This document shows, piece after piece, positions 1 to 6,372 of a DNA stretch of 17,239 nucleotides (the stretch's first letter is position 1; each line of letters begins with the position of its first letter). Both the position numbers and the translations under genes were made by a program. This DNA is from BRH-c25 sp964447145 (GTDB lineage: Bacteria; Bacillota; Clostridia; Lutisporales; Lutisporaceae): contig CAYURW010000059.1 of NCBI GenBank assembly GCA_964447145.1, forward strand, positions 1 through 17,239. The letters run 5' to 3'. Below the pieces are notes generated by a model that ran no database searches, had not been told where the DNA came from, and saw only the letters and a list, made by a program, of their open reading frames with translations.

Positions 1-131
1 GTGCTCAAAATATCCCACATAGCATCCAAATTCCCTCCATAATATTCCGGAAAATCCAGTTCATGTGCCAGGTATTTATGTGCTTTTTCTATAGTGGTCA
101 TTTTTCCGGCATCTAAAAGAACACAATTCAT
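1..131 (-). CDS. Barstar-family ribonuclease inhibitor (partial, 3' end outside window)
   Basis: Cytoplasmic inhibitor predicted to bind and block the barnase encoded just upstream. Translating the minus strand from the ATG at 131 gives about 43 residues before the window ends. They include the hallmark stretch FPEYYGGNLDAMWDIL, which closely matches the barstar helix-2 motif LPEYYGENLDALWDCL whose Tyr/Asn/Asp residues plug the barnase active site. The start codon overlaps the barnase stop as ATGA, so translation is probably coupled and the cell makes inhibitor whenever it makes toxin. No signal peptide is present, as expected for a cytoplasmic immunity protein. The C-terminal half lies outside the window, so completeness is unknown. 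Identification is by motif recognition and by position next to barnase. Confidence 0.9.
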   Translation of the reverse strand, partial: MNCVLLDAGKMTTIEKAHKYLAHELDFPEYYGGNLDAMWDILS

Positions 132-610
132 ATAGATCGCCTCTCCGCAAATGATATTTCGGTGAATGTTTCATAATGGTCCTTCGTGTAGAATATCAAG
201 CCATCATTTGAATAGACCAGACGCTCTCCCCCCCTGAATCCCCCGGAATAATTGACATCGCATTCATACCATCGCCTTCCTTCGGCTTTTGGCAGCCTGC
301 CCTCACGGTTTTGGAAAACATCGCCACCGATACTCGCATTGTCTGAAACATCCCAAAGATTGCCTTTACTGCTCTCCCATCCCAGGGAAATTGCTTCTTT
401 CTTTGTAATATAATTTTTGGGCAGTTGACTATATATATGGATATATTCCGCTACCTCCTCCGGTTTTGAGTATTCGCCGTTTTGATCGATCTGGGCGGTT
501 TCCATTTGCTCCGGTATGCCTGGCTCTCTTATTTTGTCTAAGTTCCCGCAGCTTATTAGAGTAAGTGCCAACACCAATATCAATAACAACGGCAGTATTT
601 TGTATTTCAT
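128..610 (-). CDS. Lipoprotein ribonuclease, barnase family (N1/T1 superfamily)
   Basis: Guanyl-preferring extracellular RNase of the barnase family, 160 residues. Residues 1-21 form a lipoprotein signal with lipobox LISC (Cys21), so the mature enzyme is probably anchored outside the membrane; classic barnase is freely secreted. The catalytic domain spans about 47-153. The barnase active-site residues can all be placed: Lys70 (NYITK), Glu116 (WYECDVNY), Arg126 and Arg130 (GGFRGGER) and His145 (DHYETFT), so the enzyme should be active. The SIGGDVFQNREGRLP core is also typical. A strong Shine-Dalgarno (GGGAGGGG, 617-624) lies 6 nt before the ATG. The stop overlaps the barstar ATG by 4 nt, giving a toxin-immunity operon. 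It sits downstream of a restriction-modification pair. Confidence 0.93.
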   Translation of the reverse strand: MKYKILPLLLILVLALTLISCGNLDKIREPGIPEQMETAQIDQNGEYSKPEEVAEYIHIYSQLPKNYITKKEAISLGWESSKGNLWDVSDNASIGGDVFQNREGRLPKAEGRRWYECDVNYSGGFRGGERLVYSNDGLIFYTKDHYETFTEISFAERRSI

Positions 611-675
611 CTCTAACCCCTCCCCCTGGAAAGCTGTACATTCCGCAGTTTTTCAGATAATTTGAATGATTTTGG

Positions 676-703
676 ATATTATTTAGAGTCGGAAAATATT
701 CAA
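676..703 (-). promoter_or_regulatory. Possible promoter of the barnase-barstar pair
   Basis: On the minus strand TTGAAT (698-703) and TAATAT (676-681) are separated by 16 nt. Each hexamer matches the vegetative consensus at about 4 of 6 positions. The site lies about 65 nt before the barnase ATG, between it and the direct repeats. It is a weak candidate only. Confidence 0.3.
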
Positions 704-719
704 AATCGGCAATCTCCTC

Positions 720-768
720 GCAACAACATTGACCTAATATGGTAGTATCCATGCAACAACATTGACCT
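720..768. repeat. Pair of 16-bp direct repeats (33-bp period)
   Basis: The sequence GCAACAACATTGACCT occurs at 720-735 and again at 753-768, separated by 17 nt of unrelated sequence. The second copy begins about 10 nt past the endonuclease stop codon, so the repeats mark the junction between the R-M operon and the barnase operon. Possible roles are tandem protein-binding sites upstream of barnase, or a relic of an insertion-sequence end with repeated transposase sites. Two copies are too few to call a CRISPR. Confidence 0.7.
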
Positions 769-778
769 TATATCTGCA

Positions 779-1939
779 TTATCCCAATAATACCTTCTCA
801 AGAAACACTTTTGCTCTCCCTATATCTATTTTGTTCCCTTCATTCATAATAATGCGCTTTATCGCTTCACCGCTGAATTGGGTAACCCCCCGCGAGTTTC
901 TTCCTGCCCAGTGCTCTTGTACTGCCGTATTTGCTATAAGAGTTTCCTGAAAAATTGAAATGAGCTTTGTTTTAATGGATTTGTGTTCATAGTCAATACC
1001 TACAAGAAATAGCATAAATACAGAATCATCTTTTGACAGGAATTCCAACATTTTGTCAAGGTTGTATCCCTTTGGGGCAGAGGCCAATGTCATTATTTTT
1101 GTCTTGACATCCGTTTCAATATGGTAGCTTTGATAACTTTTGGCGTAATCCCCCACTCCATTGCGGGTAACCATTTTGGGAAAATCCGAACTGTTTTTAA
1201 GATAGTCAATAACCTTGTCCCTCATGGAATCATCATCCCCTGTTATTACGTATTCGATGATACGTCCCCGGAGGTTTACGTTTTTTATACCGGCAGCGGC
1301 GAGTATTTCATTTTTGAACTTATTCGTACGCTGGTTCAGGTCATTCAACAAATCGGTGTATTCCTCGGAACAGGCAAATGAGGCAGCGCGCCCGGGTGAG
1401 TTCATAATATTCTCAAGGCGTTTTCCTATAGATACGTCAAATCTTTTCCCGGTAGGAGAAATGTTATTTGTTTTTTCAACCAGTCTTTCGAGATTTTCTT
1501 CAAAAGTATAATTTTGATGTATGGCAAACAGCTCCTCAAAGTTTTCCGGAGCATTTTTTACGCCATTAATATCACGTATTATATCCGAGCCGTTAAAGCT
1601 GCCCTTTATATTATCAATTCGCAATTCTTTTGAGCTATGACTGATTTTTGACAGAAATGTCGTATTTGCCATCAGTAAATAATTTTTGGAGGGCGTGCAG
1701 ATACAAACAACGAATGGCCTGTCATCATATTTTTGCAGGGCAGATAAGGACAAAACAGTATTGCTGAAAATTGTTGAATTTGCTTTGCAAAAACGAACTG
1801 CAAAATCAGCAGTGTAATATACGGACCTGTCTTTTATGCAACAAAATCGCTTATCAACAAATGCTGCAAGCTTTGCTTTATCATTTACGCCGTCTTGTCG
1901 GCGGAGGAATTCAATTAATTCAGAGAGCAAAATAATCAC
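779..1939 (-). CDS. Probable type II restriction endonuclease, partner of the adjacent methyltransferase
   Basis: Up to 386 residues, with no signal peptide or membrane segment. Inferred to be the restriction enzyme because it directly follows, and overlaps by 4 nt (GTGA), a solitary type II DNA methyltransferase. Residues 263-281 read GDY...IETDVKTK, which fits a PD-(D/E)XK nuclease core (candidate residues Asp264, Glu275, Asp277, Lys279) followed by hydrophobic strands. The later AGRNSRGVTQF stretch may contribute to DNA binding; this is a guess. I cannot assign a named endonuclease family or recognition site. The annotated start is GTG at 1939 with no room for a ribosome site. A TTG at 1930 lies 8 nt after GGAAAGG and is an equally good or better start. 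The reading frame is intact to the TAA at 779. Confidence 0.68.
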   Translation of the reverse strand: MIILLSELIEFLRRQDGVNDKAKLAAFVDKRFCCIKDRSVYYTADFAVRFCKANSTIFSNTVLSLSALQKYDDRPFVVCICTPSKNYLLMANTTFLSKISHSSKELRIDNIKGSFNGSDIIRDINGVKNAPENFEELFAIHQNYTFEENLERLVEKTNNISPTGKRFDVSIGKRLENIMNSPGRAASFACSEEYTDLLNDLNQRTNKFKNEILAAAGIKNVNLRGRIIEYVITGDDDSMRDKVIDYLKNSSDFPKMVTRNGVGDYAKSYQSYHIETDVKTKIMTLASAPKGYNLDKMLEFLSKDDSVFMLFLVGIDYEHKSIKTKLISIFQETLIANTAVQEHWAGRNSRGVTQFSGEAIKRIIMNEGNKIDIGRAKVFLEKVLLG

Positions 1940-2943
1940 CTTTCCGTAATAGTCAATTGTTCAACAAAGGACATCTGATCAGTCTGCGTCCGTTTATTCC
2001 TGACTTTATTCTGTGAGGCCAGGGTATTGCGTTCCCAAAACACACCGTCGGAATATCCCTGGATACTTGCGTCATCATCAGCCATTTTTAGGCGCTTTTG
2101 TGCCAGTGCACAGTATTCCCGTTCAATCTCTATCCCTACATAATGGCGGTTCAGCTTTTTTGCGACCACGGCGGTCGTTCCCGATCCGAGAAAGGGATCA
2201 AACACTACATCTCCGGGGTTGGAACTGGCAAGGATCAGTTTTGCTATCAGTTTTTCCGGTTTTTGTGTCGGATGGTCAGTGTTTTCTGGCATGGACCAGT
2301 AGGGAACCGAGATATCGTCCCAAAAATTTGATGGAAAGGTGTCCCGAAAATTGCCATTTTCGTCTTCGACCCAGTCCTTGGGCTTCCCATCAACCTTATA
2401 AGGGGCTAAAACCTTTCGGCGCATTTTTACTTCATCGACATTGAATGTATAATCCTTTGAGGATAAGGTTGCAAACCAGATATCCTCCATTGAATTTTTC
2501 CAGTTGCGCATTGCGCCGCGGCCTTTTTCCCTCTGCCAGGTAATGCGGTTTTGAATATAGAAATATTTTCCCAGGACTGCGCCAATTATTAAGCTGCTTT
2601 GCCAATCGCAGCACACATATATTGATGCGGTGCCTTTCAATAACCTTTTTACTTTAAGTATCCAATTTTCGGTAAAGGAGGTATAATCATCCCTGCCCAT
2701 CTTTCTAAATGTACTCTCTCCATATTTTTTGCTGAGATTATAGGGGGGGTCAATCACGAGCAAATCTGCAAAACCGCCGGGCAAACTGTCAAGGACTTCA
2801 AAGGTATCCCCCAAAATAACTCCGTCCATAATATAGTCTGACTCGCAGCTGCTATTTATTGTTAAGCATTTATCTGAATAAAATTCAATATCGCCGTCTG
2901 CAAGTGTAATCGTGCGGTTGCGCCCGGCCCGTTGTTTTTCCAA
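1936..2943 (-). CDS. Type II DNA adenine-N6 methyltransferase, beta class
   Basis: 335-residue S-adenosylmethionine-dependent DNA methyltransferase protecting the host from the downstream endonuclease. The catalytic motif IV is DPPY (65-68), the signature of N6-adenine rather than N4-cytosine (SPPY) enzymes. HPTQKP (224-229) is motif X and DPFLGSGTT (249-257) is the AdoMet-binding motif I. The order IV-X-I defines the beta class, as in M.HinfI or M.RsrI relatives. The target sequence cannot be read from the protein. No ATG lies upstream of residue 40. The best start is TTG at 2943, preceded by AAAGGGG about 9 nt upstream, which leaves about 60 residues before motif IV. Its stop overlaps the start of the endonuclease frame, so the two are translated as a unit with the methylase first. 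Confidence 0.92.
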   Translation of the reverse strand: MEKQRAGRNRTITLADGDIEFYSDKCLTINSSCESDYIMDGVILGDTFEVLDSLPGGFADLLVIDPPYNLSKKYGESTFRKMGRDDYTSFTENWILKVKRLLKGTASIYVCCDWQSSLIIGAVLGKYFYIQNRITWQREKGRGAMRNWKNSMEDIWFATLSSKDYTFNVDEVKMRRKVLAPYKVDGKPKDWVEDENGNFRDTFPSNFWDDISVPYWSMPENTDHPTQKPEKLIAKLILASSNPGDVVFDPFLGSGTTAVVAKKLNRHYVGIEIEREYCALAQKRLKMADDDASIQGYSDGVFWERNTLASQNKVRNKRTQTDQMSFVEQLTITER

Positions 2944-2983
2944 TACTTACAGCCCCTTTCAATGCACAGATTATGCAATTACA

Positions 2984-2992
2984 ATTATATCA
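2984..2992 (-). promoter_or_regulatory. Extended -10 promoter of the R-M operon
   Basis: The minus strand reads TGATATAAT, a perfect TATAAT with the TGn extension. A convincing -35 is absent, as is common for extended -10 promoters. Transcription would begin near 2977, leaving a leader of about 34 nt before the methylase TTG start. No separate promoter is evident before the endonuclease. Confidence 0.5.
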
Positions 2993-3136
2993 GAAGCCTT
3001 TCAGAAACGGTACTCCATTCATTATCATGGCTTACACAGCATATTATACACTTCTGGCAGCTCCGGATGCATATCACAGCATTATTTACATTCATCAATT
3101 TAAGTGCTAATATTTTCCTAGAGGCTCTTATGGGTA

Positions 3137-4438
3137 TCACCCCAGCCTCCTGTTTTGTTTTTTCCAATACCAATTGTAGTACAAGTCTGAATTTGGTCTT
3201 TTCTTTTCAGTCACCTTTATAGTGTCAGATAGTATCTCACGCAACTTTTGTTCTGACAGTTTTGCAAATTTCATGGTTTCTATTTTATCCTCATCAGATT
3301 CGGCTTGGTCTGCCATCTTATGCAATTGTGCCTCCATGCCATCTCTTTCTGCCACAAAAGCAGAAAGGTCTGCCGCCCCTCCGCAAAGTACCATTCTACG
3401 CAACAGCTCCGCTTCCTTCCAATACTCTACTGCTTCTATCTGCTGTTCTTCCGAAAAAAACGGTTCCGTGCTTTCAGTGAACCAGTACGGTTTGAACAGG
3501 GAGATGCATGGCAGGGAAGTGCCGGTGCTCCATAGGGTTATATTGCCGCTTTTCAGCCTTGCTGTCATACTGCCCGTAGTTTGGCTGGAAATAATTCCGC
3601 CCCCGTGCATGCAGATGCTTTTCATGCTTCCGCCCCTGTAATTCCCAACCCTTTCATTGCCGCAATGGCTTCGCAGTATGCTCATCATATAGGCTGTGTC
3701 AATGTTCCCGATATGCTCCCTCAGGCAAGCCGTTGTATACCTTTGCCTGTGGTCGCCCTTTGATGCAAATGAGTATAGTTTGTCTTCATAACAATCCTTG
3801 AAGCTGAAATGCTCTTCTGACTTGCACCATCCTTTGCTCACAGCATTTTTTACCAGACCGCTGCTGCATTTATCAAAACCGTTGCCCAAGGTGAGCGAAT
3901 TTGAAATAGAATATATTCCGTCAATTTGTTTTAATGCCCATTCCCTGCCTGCTGTTTCCAATACATAAGCGCTCCCGTGATCAGCCATGATAAAGGAATT
4001 GTGATAGCGCAGATTTTCTGTATATCCTCCTTTGCCCCCCTGCCCGTATCGTTCAAGCAAACAGATCAGATGCTCCGCCGCTTTGGCCGCAGTATCGCAA
4101 TATTCAAGAGCCAATCGCAGCATGTCCATACCCAGTAGGGCCTTTGGCTCCAGTTTTTCCTTTGTGAATACGGCCTCATTCCCTATAACTAACCCCTTGC
4201 TGTTTATCCCCATCTCGGCACCCCAAATCCAGTGGGGCTTTATCAAAATGACATCATTAGTGAATTTTTCTCCGTCAACCTCTATGTATGTGCATTTAAT
4301 TTTTTCATTCCTGTCACGTTGCCTGCCGGGTATCCTTATTATTATCTGAGGTTCATTGGGTTCCCTGTCGCTATTCTTTCCGAATGTCACCGAATTATCT
4401 TTTGTGACATTTGATAGGGCAACCAGTGTATCGCACAT
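3137..4438 (-). CDS. C69-family dipeptidase (secernin-like Ntn-hydrolase)
   Basis: 433-residue cytoplasmic peptidase of family C69. The protein begins MCDTLVAL. Cys2, exposed when Met1 is removed, is the expected N-terminal nucleophile, and GKNSDRE (20-26) is the conserved family motif. A strong Shine-Dalgarno (GGAGGTG, 4444-4450) 5 nt before the ATG at 4438 fixes this start. The 33 extra codons available upstream would bury Cys2 and contain the promoter, so they are rejected. The length suits secernin-like C69 proteins. Expected activity is cleavage of dipeptides or N-terminal amide bonds; the physiological substrate is unknown. The C-terminal 80 residues are charged and helical-looking. It has its own promoter but follows a DUF5658-like gene on the same strand. 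Confidence 0.9.
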   Translation of the reverse strand: MCDTLVALSNVTKDNSVTFGKNSDREPNEPQIIIRIPGRQRDRNEKIKCTYIEVDGEKFTNDVILIKPHWIWGAEMGINSKGLVIGNEAVFTKEKLEPKALLGMDMLRLALEYCDTAAKAAEHLICLLERYGQGGKGGYTENLRYHNSFIMADHGSAYVLETAGREWALKQIDGIYSISNSLTLGNGFDKCSSGLVKNAVSKGWCKSEEHFSFKDCYEDKLYSFASKGDHRQRYTTACLREHIGNIDTAYMMSILRSHCGNERVGNYRGGSMKSICMHGGGIISSQTTGSMTARLKSGNITLWSTGTSLPCISLFKPYWFTESTEPFFSEEQQIEAVEYWKEAELLRRMVLCGGAADLSAFVAERDGMEAQLHKMADQAESDEDKIETMKFAKLSEQKLREILSDTIKVTEKKRPNSDLYYNWYWKKQNRRLG

Positions 4439-4466
4439 GATAACACCTCCATAATCTATATACCTG

Positions 4467-4475
4467 ATTATACCA
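4467..4475 (-). promoter_or_regulatory. Extended -10 promoter of the C69 dipeptidase gene
   Basis: The minus strand reads TGGTATAAT, a perfect -10 with TGn extension, about 29 nt before the ATG at 4438. The -35 region is poor. The predicted transcript starts near 4460, leaving a leader of about 20 nt that contains the GGAGGTG ribosome site. Confidence 0.5.
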
Positions 4476-4552
4476 CAAATAGAGCAAATACGGTGTCCCA
4501 CAGCGGCAGATGGTGCACCGGGTATGCCGCAGCCCATAACGTATGACCGGCC

Positions 4553-4885
4553 CTACCTTGTGCGGCACCAGCAGAATACGTGAAGAAGGTTTGTCAATGC
4601 ATATGCCGATACCGGAATATAAAGGCACCTAGTTATAAATGTGATGTTTTTACATGGTTTTGATAACAGGCTTATTACCCCTAAAAAAAAGGATGGGATG
4701 AGGATCTTAGACCAAACGAAAACCGGAATGCTTGTATCATACAGATATGACATGATTGGATTTGCCTCCCGGATCCTTCCTGTCTGCAACCCTGCAAGGC
4801 TGAACAGGAGATCCGATATGTTCAGGACAAACAACAACAGCAGCCAAAAATTCAGCTTCCAATATGCTCCGCCCGTAACCCTCAT
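4553..4885 (-). CDS. Small membrane protein, DUF5658-like
   Basis: 110-residue integral membrane protein with about three hydrophobic segments (roughly 12-32, 50-75 and 82-103). The motif NISDLLFSLAGLQTGRIREANP between the first two segments (an Asp in the first membrane helix, then a Gly-Arg and a REANP(I/L)M turn) is typical of DUF5658 proteins, whose function is not known. The ATG at 4885 is chosen because AGGAG (4894-4898) lies 8 nt upstream; the longer ATG at 4939 lacks such a site and adds a hydrophilic tail unlike the family. It is followed 114 nt later by the C69 dipeptidase, which has its own promoter, so the two need not be co-transcribed. Confidence 0.72.
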   Translation of the reverse strand: MRVTGGAYWKLNFWLLLLFVLNISDLLFSLAGLQTGRIREANPIMSYLYDTSIPVFVWSKILIPSFFLGVISLLSKPCKNITFITRCLYIPVSAYALTNLLHVFCWCRTR

Positions 4886-5112
4886 AATTTTGACTCCTGA
4901 ATGAATATTGAGCAAAGTTGGGTTCTTACTGTAATACACATAAGTGAATGTATACCCCCATCTGAAATGCTAACGCATTTTTAAGTGGAGGTCTTATTGT
5001 CAAGTTATGATAAAAGTATTTCCTTTAATTATATGTTTATCCAGTATGAATTATTTGGGTTAAAAATGGGTTGCGGAGCATTCAATATCAGCCCGGTTTT
5101 GAGCAATTGGCA
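4886..5112. other. Intergenic region upstream of the DUF5658-like gene
   Basis: No convincing gene is seen on either strand. A perfect minus-strand TTGACA (4998-5003) lacks a good -10 at 16-18 nt, so no promoter is called. A small hairpin, AAATGC-TAAC-GCATTT, lies near 4963-4978. ATACA/TGTAT half-sites flank about 10 nt near 4930-4955. None of these is strong enough to assign a role. Confidence 0.4.
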
Positions 5113-5205
5113 CTAACAGCCTTTCTCGATGCTAACTATTATATGTAGGGTAAATTTTCCCAAATAAAGGGCCCCCGAAGTCATATCTATGACCTCGGAA
5201 GCCAT
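5113..5205 (-). CDS. Possible 30-codon ORF with masked ribosome site (uncertain)
   Basis: An ATG at 5205 has an excellent Shine-Dalgarno (GAGGAGGG, 5212-5219) 6 nt upstream and opens a 30-codon frame beginning MASEVIDMTSGALYLG and ending at TAG. The GAGG of the ribosome site pairs in an imperfect hairpin (5216-5242), and codons 3-11 form most of a second near-perfect hairpin (5175-5198). Such occlusion is typical of type I toxin mRNAs, and the MASEVI start vaguely recalls small holin-like toxins. However, the rest is not clearly hydrophobic, so this may be only a terminator with a fortuitous ORF. No homology is claimed. Confidence 0.25.
   Translation of the reverse strand: MASEVIDMTSGALYLGKFTLHIIVSIEKGC
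5161..5203 (-). terminator. Hairpin with T-rich tail downstream of the large secreted-protein gene
   Basis: The stem CCGA-n-GTCATA / TATGAC-n-TCGG (5175-5198) has a 2-nt centre and one mismatch and is extended by GGC/GCC outside. On the minus strand it is followed by CCCTTTATTT, fitting a rho-independent terminator about 140-170 nt after the stop codon at 5335. It also overlaps a possible small ORF, so a regulatory role is an alternative. Confidence 0.55.
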
Positions 5206-5334
5206 TGCTAACCCTCCTCTATGAGTCTGCATTCATAAGAGGCTGTACTTCCGTTTAGCCAGGCTATCAAATTGCATCGCATCTGTATATTCTGCACTAA
5301 TGCTTCTAAAGAGTAGTTTTCTTGGAAAATGCTT

Positions 5335-6372
5335 TCATTTTTTAGGCAGCAGTTCAAAATCTATACTTTGGCGGTTTTTTGGATTGACGACATAATTTTC
5401 TGTTTCAATAGTCCCGCCCTTACTATAGTATCCCCTACTCAGATAATTTCCCTCGTCCTGATAGATTGCGTAAAATATACAGAATTCTGACATACCCTCC
5501 GGTACTGAAATTGTGTAATGTGCTGAGCTTTCCCCTTGGGGGATAGTTAAATATTCATAGCCATAATAATCGTCATAATAGCTGTCGGTTCCATTGTTTG
5601 ATTTTGCATAGACAGTCAGACTCATACCGCCTTTTGGCGCGACATTACCTGAAGGGAGCATTATATTTCCTTCTATAGTATTCCCCTTTAGAACATATAA
5701 GTTCATTTCATTATATTCTGACGAAAAGAATAACCGTCTTTCCTGCCAGCTGTTCACTGTACCATTTTCGCCGTAATATCCTTCATTCAAATATCCCGGA
5801 ATGGAGTCAGCAATAATAAAATTCAGGCTATATAGCAATTGGGACCGGGGAACCTGCATTTGGTATAGCACGGAGTTTTTCCCCTCCGGAATAATAATAT
5901 ATTTGCCGGCTACAACACTCTGTGAAGAATTGTCGCTATATAAAACACTTAAGTATAAATTGATTCCGCCCTTTGGCGCCATCTCCCCCTTGGGGAGCGA
6001 TATGGATCCATTAATTATATCTTTTTCAAGGACAGTTAAGTTTATTTTTTCTCCCATTGATATGTTTACCATATATCCATCTTTTTCATATGGCTGGGTT
6101 ATGCCGGGTTTATAATAGCCGTACTTCCAGTATCCGGTGCCGGATGAATTCAACAAATCGTAATTAAACATATAGTCAGATTTTGAATACGGGAGCGTCA
6201 TTTGAAAACCGATGTTCCTTGCTCCTTTTGTCATTGTAACAGGCTGATGCCTCCTTATATCATCCTCATGGTTGTCCGGTGTTCCATTCTCTGAGTATGC
6301 GTCAATAAAGAACATTAATTCCTTATCAGATATCCCGCTGTTAGGCAGTGTTAATGTTCCATTTATTATTCT
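5335..6372 (-). repeat. Three tandem protein repeats of about 115 residues
   Basis: Encoded within the large secreted protein, at roughly 6372-6020, 6016-5683 and 5682-5335. Each begins with an INGTLTLP / INGSISLP / IEGNIMLP strand and carries a GYY-x(3)-G(T/I) turn near its end (KYGYYKPGI, NEGYYGENGT, SRGYYSKGGT). Copies two and three are the most alike (APKGG shared); copy one has diverged. The DNA is much less conserved than the protein, so the duplication is old. Confidence 0.75.

Noticed and set aside
429..752. 107-codon minus-strand ORF overlapping the barnase start
   Set aside because: Out of frame with barnase, composed of spacer sequence and low-quality residues, and spans the barnase ribosome site and promoter region.
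720..768. Repeat-spacer-repeat pattern that might be a mini CRISPR
   Set aside because: Only two 16-bp units with a 17-nt spacer, no palindromic character and no cas genes in the window.
4439..4537. 33-codon N-terminal extension of the C69 peptidase
   Set aside because: It would bury the N-terminal nucleophile Cys2, lacks a ribosome site and covers the extended -10 promoter; the ATG at 4438 has a strong Shine-Dalgarno.
4975..5003. Minus-strand TTGACA as promoter of the DUF5658-like gene
   Set aside because: The -35 is perfect, but the hexamers 16-18 nt downstream (AAATGC and neighbours) do not resemble a -10.
5801..6115. 104-codon plus-strand ORF within the secreted-protein gene
   Set aside because: Shadow of the repeat-coding region; the minus-strand frame has a signal peptide and coherent repeats.
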